A program made the translations under genes and the position numbers. A DNA stretch of 5,113 nucleotides from Lachnospiraceae bacterium (lineage in GTDB: Bacteria > Bacillota > Clostridia > Lachnospirales > Lachnospiraceae), in contig JAFPYK010000289.1 of assembly GCA_017412265.1 (NCBI GenBank), positions 1 to 5,113 on the forward strand, written 5' to 3'. Shown piece after piece: positions 1 to 5,065 of the stretch; the first letter of the stretch is position 1; every line of letters begins with the position of its first letter. Below the pieces are notes generated by a model. It saw only the letters and a list, made by a program, of their open reading frames with translations. It ran no database searches and had not been told where the DNA came from.

Positions 1-239
1 ATTACGGGATCAATCCGTATATGCTGATGTCTTCCGGCTGCCTGCTGATCGGCTGTGACCACGGAGCGCAGCTGGTGACAGAACTTGCCGGTGCAGGCAT
101 CCCGGCCGCGGTGATCGGCCGCGTGACCGGGGGAAATGACCGCGTGATCTTGAACCGCGGGGAGAGACGATATCTGACACCGCCGGAGAGTGACCATCTC
201 TACCGGGTGATCCATACAGAAGCAGAGCCGGAGAAATGA
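1..239 (+). CDS. AIR synthase-related (HypE/PurM-like) protein, C-terminal fragment
   Basis: Partial gene: the reading frame is already open at the left edge (first full codon at position 3, reading YGINPYMLMSSGCLLIG) and ends at TGA 237-239. About 78 residues are visible. The segment Y-G-I-N-P-Y-x-L-x-S-S-G-x-L-L-I, followed by a small alpha/beta unit with 'GIPAAVIGRV', matches the C-terminal domain pattern of AIR-synthase-related proteins, the superfamily of PurM, ThiL, SelD and HypE, which bind ATP and activate a substrate by phosphorylation. The ATG at 21 is internal to this conserved stretch, so it is not the true start. The ATP-binding N-terminal domain is outside the window, so the specific reaction cannot be named. 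These stand-alone homologues are often called 'hydrogenase maturation factor' without evidence of hydrogenase. It lies 40 bases upstream of the Lrp/AsnC regulator on the same strand and is probably co-transcribed with it. Family assignment is fairly sure; function is not. Confidence 0.75.
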   Translation, partial: YGINPYMLMSSGCLLIGCDHGAQLVTELAGAGIPAAVIGRVTGGNDRVILNRGERRYLTPPESDHLYRVIHTEAEPEK

Positions 240-279
240 GCCGGCACACAGGATAACGGGCACGAAGGAAAGGAAAGCC

Positions 280-762
280 ATGAGAGAAGAGATTTTAAAG
301 ATTCTGGACCGCAACAGCCGTGTGAGCGCGGCGGACATCGCCAGCATGCTCGGCATGGACGAGGAACTGGTGCAGTTTGAGATTGCCAGGATGGAGGCCG
401 AGCAGGTGATCTGCGGCTATCCGACCCTGATCAACTGGGATAAGACCGACAGTGAGAAGGTGACCGCGCTGATCGAGGTCAAGGTGACGCCCCAGAGAGG
501 GCAGGGATTCGACCGGATCGCCAAGCGCATTTACCAGTATGAAGAAGTGGACGCGGTGTATCTGATGTCCGGTGGATTTGACCTGACGGTCATCATCGAG
601 GGCAGAAACATCCGCGAGGTCGCGCAGTTTGTCTCGGACAAGCTGGCTCCCATGGAGGCCGTGATCAGCACGGCGACGCATTTTGTGCTGAAGAAGTATA
701 AGGAACACGGTATGCCGCTTGCCTATGGCAAAGAAGAAGGAAGGATGTTGATTACGCCGTGA
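280..762 (+). CDS. Lrp/AsnC family transcriptional regulator
   Basis: A 160-residue protein of the usual Lrp/AsnC length. Residues about 1-50 form a winged helix-turn-helix ('ILKILDRNSRVSAADIASML', then a recognition helix and 'VICGYPTLINWDK'). Residues about 62-138 form the RAM ligand-binding/oligomerisation domain ('VTALIEVKVTPQRG', 'VYLMSGGFDLTVIIEG', ending in 'TATHFVLKKYK'). Family members bind DNA as dimers to octamers and respond to amino acids. The effector is not visible here. The start is ATG 280, preceded by the purine-rich AAGGAAAGGAAA at 265-276. The gene ends inside the start codon of the aminotransferase gene (GTGA, 759-762), a layout that favours translational coupling and suggests that the regulator controls, or senses the product of, that enzyme. 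That link is inference. No clear operator or sigma-70 promoter was found in the 40 bases upstream, so it probably shares the transcript of the preceding gene. Confidence 0.93.
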   Translation: MREEILKILDRNSRVSAADIASMLGMDEELVQFEIARMEAEQVICGYPTLINWDKTDSEKVTALIEVKVTPQRGQGFDRIAKRIYQYEEVDAVYLMSGGFDLTVIIEGRNIREVAQFVSDKLAPMEAVISTATHFVLKKYKEHGMPLAYGKEEGRMLITP

Positions 763-1922
763 GAAATCCATTATCTGCAAGGGTACAGGAGATCCAGCCG
801 TCCGGCATCCGCAAATTCTTCGATATCGTCAGCGAGATGCAGGACGCGATCTCTCTGGGCGTGGGCGAGCCGGATTTCGAGACGCCCTGGCACATCCGCG
901 AGGAGGGCGTCTACTCGCTGGAGCAGGGGCGCACCTTCTATACTTCCAATGCCGGCCTGAAGCCGTTAAAGGAAGAGATCTGTTCGTATCTGAACCGGCG
1001 CTTTGACGTCTCCTACGATCCCTCGAAAGAGGTGATCGTGACGGTGGGCGGAAGCGAGGCCATCGATATCGGCCTGCGGGCCATGGTGGACCCGGGCGAT
1101 GAGGTGCTCATCCCGCAGCCGAGTTATGTCTCTTATCTTCCCTGCACGACGTTGATCGGCGCAAAGCCGGTGGTGATCGAGCTGCAGGAGAAGGATCAGT
1201 TCCGGCTGACCAGGGAGCTGCTGGAGTCGCACATCACCGACAAGACGAAGGTCCTGATCCTGCCGTTCCCGAACAACCCGACCGGAGCGATCATGGAGCG
1301 CGAGGATCTGGAGGCGATCCGCGAGGTGATCCTGGAGCATGACCTGTACGTCATCAGCGACGAGATCTACGCAGAGCTCACCTATACCGGCGGGCATGTG
1401 ACGATCGCGGCCCTGCCCGGGATGAAGGAGCGGACGCTCTTAATCAACGGATTTTCCAAGGCGTACGCGATGACCGGCTGGCGCCTGGGCTATGTGTGCG
1501 GGCCGGAGATGATCATCCGCCAGATGCTCAAGATCCACCAGTACTGCATTATGTGCGCGCCGACCACCAGCCAGTACGCGGCCATCGAGGCGCTCCGGAA
1601 CGGTGACGACGACGTGGAAATGATGCGCGAGGCCTACAACCAGAGGCGGAGATACCTGATCAACGCTTTCCGTGAGATGGGCATCGACTGCTTCGAGCCG
1701 CTGGGCGCATTTTACATCTTCCCGAATATCAAGAAGTTCGGCATGACGTCGGATGAATTTGCCACGAGGCTGCTGCGCGCGCAGAAGGTCGCAGTGGTGC
1801 CGGGGACCGCGTTCGGCGACTGCGGCGAGGGGTTCCTGCGCGTCTCCTACGCCTATTCCATCGACGCGCTGAAGGAAGCGCTGGACCGGATCAAATTATT
1901 TATTGACAGTCTGAATCCGTGA
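759..1922 (+). CDS. PLP-dependent class I/II aminotransferase (fold type I)
   Basis: A 387-residue protein of full length for the aspartate-aminotransferase-like family; it moves an amino group between an amino acid and a 2-oxo acid in the cytoplasm. Visible landmarks in order: G-V-G-E-P-D-F (34-40), Y-T-S-N-A-G (61-66), the cofactor loop V-G-G-S-E-A (96-101), P-Q-P-S-Y-V-S-Y (119-126), P-N-N-P-T-G (171-176), D-E-I-Y (201-204, Asp for the pyridine nitrogen and Tyr for O3'), S-K-A-Y-A-M-T-G-W-R-L-G-Y (233-245, Schiff-base Lys234 and phosphate-binding Arg242), and F-L-R-V-S-Y (359-364, substrate-carboxylate Arg361). No key residue is missing. The start is GTG 759; no other in-frame start lies just upstream, and a purine-rich AAGGAAGG at 737-744 lies inside the preceding gene. 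Substrate specificity cannot be read from sequence; aspartate, aromatic or alanine-type transaminases all share these motifs, so no symbol is given. It is probably coupled to the Lrp/AsnC gene it overlaps. Confidence 0.95.
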   Translation: MRNPLSARVQEIQPSGIRKFFDIVSEMQDAISLGVGEPDFETPWHIREEGVYSLEQGRTFYTSNAGLKPLKEEICSYLNRRFDVSYDPSKEVIVTVGGSEAIDIGLRAMVDPGDEVLIPQPSYVSYLPCTTLIGAKPVVIELQEKDQFRLTRELLESHITDKTKVLILPFPNNPTGAIMEREDLEAIREVILEHDLYVISDEIYAELTYTGGHVTIAALPGMKERTLLINGFSKAYAMTGWRLGYVCGPEMIIRQMLKIHQYCIMCAPTTSQYAAIEALRNGDDDVEMMREAYNQRRRYLINAFREMGIDCFEPLGAFYIFPNIKKFGMTSDEFATRLLRAQKVAVVPGTAFGDCGEGFLRVSYAYSIDALKEALDRIKLFIDSLNP

Positions 1923-1931
1923 TTGTAGGAT
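1903..1931 (+). promoter_or_regulatory. Possible sigma-70-type promoter for trmL and the downstream gene
   Basis: A perfect TTGACA (1903-1908) lies in the last codons of the aminotransferase gene, behind an A/T-rich stretch unusual for this GC-rich gene (AAATTATTTA, 1893-1902). A TAGGAT hexamer (1926-1931, 4 of 6 matches to TATAAT, keeping the key A at position 2 and final T) follows at a 17-base spacer. A GATAAT (1929-1934) is a better -10 but its spacer would be 20 bases. The predicted transcript start falls almost on the trmL ATG, so a transcript from here would be nearly leaderless. Chance occurrence is possible. Confidence 0.35.
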
Positions 1932-1938
1932 AATCTTA

Positions 1939-2445
1939 ATGATACACATTGTACTGCATGAGCCGGAGATTCCGGCAAATACCGGGAATATCGGGAGGAC
2001 CTGCGTGGCAGCGGGAGCGAGCCTTCACCTGATCGAGCCGCTGGGCTTCCAGATCAGCGAGAAGGCGGTCCGGCGCGCCGGGCTGGACTACTGGCCGAAG
2101 CTTTCGGTGTCCACTTACGTGAACTTCGAGGATTTTCTGGCGAAGAATCCCGGCGCGAAGATCTATATGGCAACAACCAAGGCGAAGCGCATCTATACCG
2201 AGGTGAACTTCGAGGAGGACTGCTATATCATGTTCGGCAAGGAAAGTGCCGGCATACCGGAAGAGATTCTGGTGGACTATGAGGAAACCTGCATCCGCAT
2301 ACCGATGATCGGTGACATCCGCTCTCTGAACCTGGGCAACTCGGTGGCCATCGTCCTCTACGAGGCGCTGCGCCAGCAGGGGTTTGCCGGGATGAATACG
2401 GAGGGGGAGCTGCACCGGCTGCATTGGCACAGCGAAGAAGCGTAA
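1939..2445 (+). CDS. trmL: tRNA (cytidine(34)-2'-O)-methyltransferase, SPOUT family
   Basis: A 168-residue protein with the full pattern of TrmL (formerly YibK), a small trefoil-knot (SPOUT) methyltransferase. The family uses S-adenosylmethionine to methylate the 2'-O of the wobble nucleotide 34, in E. coli in the two tRNA-Leu isoacceptors with CAA and UAA anticodons. Motif 1 is E-P-x-I-P-x-N-T-G-N-I-G-R-T-C (8-22, with the conserved Arg20), followed by L-I-E-P-L-G-F (31-37) and R-R-A-G-L-D-Y (45-51). Motif 2 is F-G-K-E-S-A-G-I-P (99-107). Motif 3, the knot with the cofactor loop, is I-R-I-P-M-x-x-D-x-R-S-L-N-L-x-N-S-V (119-136). The start is ATG 1939 with AGGA at 1927-1930, 16 bases after the aminotransferase stop. 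It sits in the same transcription direction as its neighbours and may have its own promoter inside the preceding gene. Its function is unrelated to that of the aminotransferase, so the grouping is probably housekeeping. No missing residues or truncation were seen. Confidence 0.96.
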   Translation: MIHIVLHEPEIPANTGNIGRTCVAAGASLHLIEPLGFQISEKAVRRAGLDYWPKLSVSTYVNFEDFLAKNPGAKIYMATTKAKRIYTEVNFEEDCYIMFGKESAGIPEEILVDYEETCIRIPMIGDIRSLNLGNSVAIVLYEALRQQGFAGMNTEGELHRLHWHSEEA

Positions 2446-2452
2446 CATCTGG

Positions 2453-2462
2453 AGAAGGAGGT
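2453..2462 (+). promoter_or_regulatory. Very strong ribosome binding site
   Basis: AGAAGGAGGT is a full complement to the 3' end of Bacillota 16S rRNA and ends 7 bases before ATG 2470. It is the best Shine-Dalgarno in the window, clearly better than those of the Lrp/AsnC, aminotransferase, trmL and mutS2 genes. It fixes the start of the repeat protein and suggests abundant translation of it. Confidence 0.85.
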
Positions 2463-2469
2463 TATTTCC

Positions 2470-3117
2470 ATGGATGAGATCAATGTAAATGAAGTGGTTG
2501 AGAAGGTTGAGGAGACCGTCTGCGAGGCGAAGGAAGCCGTTGAGGAGAAGGTCTGCGAAGTGAAGGAAGAGGTCTGCGAGGCTGCCTGCGAAGCGAAGGA
2601 AGCGGTCGAGGAGAAGATCGAGGACGTGAAGGAAGAGGTCTGCGAGGCGAAGGAAGAAGCGGAAGAGGCCTGCGAGGCTTGTTCCGAGGAGAAGGCTGAG
2701 GAGGCTGAGGACTTCAAGGAGAAGGCCGAGGACGTGATGGAAGACATCAAGGAGAAGGCTGAGGACGTCGTGGAGGACATCAAGGAGACCGCCGAGAAGG
2801 TGATCAACTCCGAGAAGGTCCAGAACGCGAAGGAGAAGATCTCCGAGACTGCCGAGAAGGTGATCAATTCGGACGCTGTCCAGAACGCGAAGGCGAAGAT
2901 CAAGGAGACCGCCGAGAAGGTGACCAACTCCGAGCAGTTTAAGAATGCGAAGGAGAAGATCGCCGAGACCGCGGAGAAGATCAAGAATTCCGACACCGTG
3001 AAGACGGTGAAGGAGAACGTCAAGCAGCTCGCCGAGGAGCACAAGGATGTTCCGGAGAAGGCGAAGGGCTTCTTCAAGAAGACGTTTGAGACCATTAAGA
3101 ACAAGCTCGGCATCTGA
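2470..3117 (+). CDS. Hypothetical Glu/Lys-rich coiled-coil repeat protein with cysteine-bearing 11-residue repeats
   Basis: A 215-residue protein I cannot assign to a named family. No signal peptide or membrane segment is visible, so it is probably cytoplasmic. Residues 17-104 divide without gaps into eight 11-residue units. In the first of these, hydrophobic residues recur at unit positions 1, 4 and 8 (3-4-4 spacing), the signature of a hendecad coiled coil. Seven cysteines (18, 29, 36, 40, 58, 68, 71) occur only in this half. Residues 106-185 are four 20-residue units of the type ETAEKVINSxxVQNAKxKI, and the end (about 190-215) is a basic amphipathic stretch with FF at 201-202. By my count residues 1-104 carry 44 acidic and 13 Lys residues, whereas 105-215 carry 20 acidic and 25 Lys residues. 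There is no Arg, Trp or Tyr, and only one Pro. The composition resembles group 3 LEA-like or apolipoprotein-like helices, but that is composition, not proven homology. It is probably well translated (see 2453-2462) and is the last gene before the terminator. Confidence 0.85.
   Translation: MDEINVNEVVEKVEETVCEAKEAVEEKVCEVKEEVCEAACEAKEAVEEKIEDVKEEVCEAKEEAEEACEACSEEKAEEAEDFKEKAEDVMEDIKEKAEDVVEDIKETAEKVINSEKVQNAKEKISETAEKVINSDAVQNAKAKIKETAEKVTNSEQFKNAKEKIAETAEKIKNSDTVKTVKENVKQLAEEHKDVPEKAKGFFKKTFETIKNKLGI
2518..2781 (+). repeat. Eight tandem 33-base (11-codon) degenerate repeats
   Basis: This stretch encodes residues 17-104 of the repeat protein as consecutive 11-residue units, for example VCEAKEAVEEK, VCEVKEEVCEA, ACEAKEAVEEK, IEDVKEEVCEA, KEKAEDVMEDI and KEKAEDVVEDI. 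The first four form two 22-residue pairs (2518-2583 and 2584-2649) that match at 56 of 66 bases by eye, suggesting a recent duplication of a two-unit block. KEKAEDVMEDI/KEKAEDVVEDI is a second close pair. Confidence 0.8.
2785..3024 (+). repeat. Four tandem 60-base (20-codon) repeats
   Basis: Four units start at 2785, 2845, 2905 and 2965 and encode residues 106-185. Each begins with ETAEK, carries an N-S-[E/D] at unit positions 8-10 and usually N-A-K-x-K-I at 14-19. The first two match at 49 of 60 bases by eye; the fourth is the most diverged. The Ser followed by acidic residues resembles a helix N-cap, so units may be separate helices or one long helix. Confidence 0.85.
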
Positions 3118-3133
3118 ATCTGATTGAACGATC

Positions 3134-3170
3134 ACAAGCCACGGACAGTTCTCTGCCCGTGGCTTGTTCT
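3134..3170 (+). terminator. Rho-independent terminator after the repeat-protein gene
   Basis: A perfect 11-base-pair stem, ACAAGCCACGG (3134-3144) with CCGTGGCTTGT (3157-3167), can extend past an A/C mismatch by CAG/CTG (3146-3148 with 3153-3155) around a TTCT loop. The T-rich tail (TTCTATTC) is short and interrupted. It lies 16 bases after the stop at 3117 and closes the run that includes trmL and the repeat protein. Confidence 0.85.
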
Positions 3171-3192
3171 ATTCCGGGGATTCTGGTATAAT
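3164..3192 (+). promoter_or_regulatory. Sigma-70-type promoter for mutS2 with extended -10
   Basis: TATAAT at 3187-3192 is a perfect -10 and is preceded by TGG (3184-3186), giving the extended -10 TGGTATAAT. Exactly 17 bases upstream is a weak -35, TTGTTC (3164-3169), which lies in the last stem bases of the terminator. The predicted transcript start is near 3199, giving a leader of about 50 bases before the mutS2 ATG. The excellent -10 compensates for the poor -35. Confidence 0.8.
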
Positions 3193-3205
3193 AGACGGAC
3201 AGGAA

Positions 3206-3220
3206 ACGGATCTCATCCGT
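3206..3220. repeat. Short perfect inverted repeat in the mutS2 leader
   Basis: ACGGAT (3206-3211) and ATCCGT (3215-3220) are perfect reverse complements separated by CTC. The site lies just downstream of the predicted transcript start of mutS2, so it could be a small 5'-leader hairpin or an operator half-site pair. At 6 bases per arm, chance is a real alternative. Confidence 0.35.
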
Positions 3221-3250
3221 GATAAAGAGCAGAAAGTCGTTACAGGAACC

Positions 3251-5065
3251 ATGAATAAAAAAGCGTTAAAGACACTCGAATACGATAAAATCATAGAACA
3301 GCTGACCCAGTATGCGGATTCGCCGCTGGGCAAGGAGCAGTGCGCGAATCTCCGGCCGATGAACCTGCTGGAGGAGATCGTGGCGGCCCAGCAGGAGACG
3401 GCGGATGCGCTCTCCCGGATTTATGCGCGGGGGAAGGTGTCGTTTGCGGGGCTGCGGGATATCCGCCCTTCGCTGCTTCGCCTGGACGTCGGGGGGAGCC
3501 TGGGGATGCCGGAGCTTCTGGCGCTGGCGCGCAGCCTGGAGATCGCGGAGCACGCGATCGAGTACGCGGCGGAGACCGAGAACCGGGAGCGCGAGGCCGG
3601 CGATGAGGAAGAGCCGCAGGGGGATTCCCTGACCGGGTATTTCGCGGAGCTGGAGGGGCTTCCGGGCTTCAGCCGGGAGATCCACCGCTGCATCATCTCG
3701 GAGGATGAGATGGCGGACGACGCCAGCGCGGAGCTGGCCCGCATCCGGCGGCAGATCCGGCAGACCGGGGACAAGATCCACGCGGCCCTGAACGGGATCC
3801 TGAATTCCTCCAGGGACATGCTGCAGGACGCGGTGATCGTGCTTCGCAACAACCGCTACTGTCTGCCGGTGAAGCTGGAGTACAAGAACGCGATCTCCGG
3901 CATCACGCACGACCAGTCTTCGTCCGGCTCGACGGTGTTCATCGAGCCCATGGCGGTGGTCAAGATCAACAATGACCTGGCGGAGCTGGTGATCCGGGAG
4001 CAGGAGGAGATCCAGAAGGTCCTGGACCGGCTCTCGCAGGAGGCGGCCCCGTATTCGGGGACATTTAAGAGAAATGTCGAGATCCTGATGAAGCTGGATT
4101 TCATCTTCGCGAAGGGGGCATTTGCCAGACACCAGAAGGCGACGATGCCGGTCTACCACGCGAAGGGGTACCTGAATCTGAAGAAGGCGAGACATCCGCT
4201 GATCGACCCGAAGAAGGTCGTGCCGATCGATGTCGCGCTGGGCAGGGAATATACGCTGCTGGTGGTGACCGGCCCGAACACGGGCGGCAAGACGGTGTCG
4301 CTGAAGACCGTGGGCCTGCTCACGCTGATGGGCCAGGCGGGCCTGCACATCCCGGCCTTTGACGGGTCGGAGCTGTCGGTCTTCCAGGAGGTCTTCGCGG
4401 ACATCGGGGACGAGCAGAGCATCGAGCAGAGCCTTTCCACCTTCTCCTCGCACATGGTGAATACCGTGGAGATCCTGAAGAAGGCCAACAGCCGCTCACT
4501 GGTGCTTTTTGACGAGCTCGGCGCGGGCACGGACCCGACGGAGGGCGCGGCGCTTGCGATCTCGATTCTGTCGTACCTGAAGGAGCGCGGCGTGCGCACG
4601 ATGGCGACGACGCACTATTCGGAGCTGAAGGTCTACGCGCTCTCGACGGAGGGCGTGGAGAACGCCAGCTGCGAGTTTAATGTGGAGACGCTCTCGCCGA
4701 CCTACCGGCTGCTGGTGGGCATTCCCGGCAAGAGCAACGCATTTGCGATCTCGCGGAAGCTCGGGCTGCCGGAGGAGATCATCGCGGAGGCGGACACGCA
4801 CATCGCCAATGATTCCCGGAGCTTCGAGGACCTGATCGCGGACCTGGAGGATTCCAGGGCGCAGATGGAGAAGGAGCAGGAGCAGATCGCGGCTCTTCGC
4901 GCAGAGGCGGAGCGGCTGAAGGAGCGGCTCGCCGCGAAGAATGAGAAGATCGACGTGAGCCGGGAGAAGATCCTGAAGGAGGCGCACGAGGAGGCGCTCC
5001 GCATCCTGCAGGAGGCGAAGGATTATGCGGACCAGACCATCCGCAATTACAATAAATGGTCGTAG
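3251..5065 (+). CDS. mutS2: MutS2 (MutS-family ATPase), stopped by an in-frame TAG before the Smr domain
   Basis: The frame encodes 604 residues; intact MutS2 is usually about 780-790. The start is ATG 3251 (MNKKALKTLEYDKIIEQL, a typical MutS2 N-terminus) with AGGA at 3244-3247. An in-frame TTG at 3164 is inside the terminator and upstream of the promoter -10, so it is rejected. Residues 1 to about 300 are the core and clamp helices, including Y-C-L-P-V-K (203-208) and S-S-S-G-S-T-V-F-I-E-P (223-233). The ATPase shows Walker A G-P-N-T-G-G-K-T (341-348), the signature S-T-F-S-S-H-M (396-402), Walker B L-V-L-F-D-E (417-422) and T-T-H-Y-S-E (453-458). A coiled coil runs from about 525. The KOW and Smr endonuclease parts expected after it are absent before TAG 5063-5065, yet the frame continues in MutS2-like style. 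MutS2 has been linked to suppression of homologous recombination and, in Bacillus subtilis, to rescue of collided ribosomes, where Smr matters. As it stands the product would be an ATPase without Smr; it may be a pseudogene or a sequence error. Confidence 0.9.
   Translation: MNKKALKTLEYDKIIEQLTQYADSPLGKEQCANLRPMNLLEEIVAAQQETADALSRIYARGKVSFAGLRDIRPSLLRLDVGGSLGMPELLALARSLEIAEHAIEYAAETENREREAGDEEEPQGDSLTGYFAELEGLPGFSREIHRCIISEDEMADDASAELARIRRQIRQTGDKIHAALNGILNSSRDMLQDAVIVLRNNRYCLPVKLEYKNAISGITHDQSSSGSTVFIEPMAVVKINNDLAELVIREQEEIQKVLDRLSQEAAPYSGTFKRNVEILMKLDFIFAKGAFARHQKATMPVYHAKGYLNLKKARHPLIDPKKVVPIDVALGREYTLLVVTGPNTGGKTVSLKTVGLLTLMGQAGLHIPAFDGSELSVFQEVFADIGDEQSIEQSLSTFSSHMVNTVEILKKANSRSLVLFDELGAGTDPTEGAALAISILSYLKERGVRTMATTHYSELKVYALSTEGVENASCEFNVETLSPTYRLLVGIPGKSNAFAISRKLGLPEEIIAEADTHIANDSRSFEDLIADLEDSRAQMEKEQEQIAALRAEAERLKERLAAKNEKIDVSREKILKEAHEEALRILQEAKDYADQTIRNYNKWS

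Noticed and set aside
227..245. GCCGG/CCGGC inverted repeat with a 9-base loop between the AIR-synthase-like gene and the Lrp/AsnC gene, considered as a terminator.
   Set aside because: Only 5 base pairs and no T run follows; the genes are probably co-transcribed.
2424..2448. TTGGCA and TAACAT upstream of the repeat-protein gene, considered as a promoter.
   Set aside because: The spacer is only 13 bases, too short for a sigma-70-type promoter.
2518..3024. Tandem repeats considered as a CRISPR array or a mobile repeat element.
   Set aside because: Units are 33 or 60 bases, contiguous without unique spacers, and lie in frame within a coding region; they are protein repeats.
2358..3113. Second minus-strand open frame (251 codons), Ser/Phe-rich, opposite the repeat protein.
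   Set aside because: Low-complexity mirror of the Glu/Lys repeats; no credible motifs or start context.
1936..3135. Long minus-strand open frame (399 codons) opposite trmL and the repeat protein, Leu/His-rich.
   Set aside because: It is a shadow: GAG/GAA/AAG-rich codons on the + strand read as CTC/TTC/CTT on the other, giving few stops. It has no family motifs, and both + strand genes it covers are well supported.
3164..3250. Upstream in-frame TTG start that would add 29 residues to MutS2.
   Set aside because: It lies in the terminator stem and before the predicted promoter -10; the added residues are not MutS2-like, and ATG 3251 begins a typical MutS2 N-terminus.
3266..4453. Minus-strand open frame of 395 codons opposite mutS2.
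   Set aside because: Arg/Leu/His-rich shadow of a GC-rich gene; the + strand carries the complete set of MutS2 ATPase motifs.
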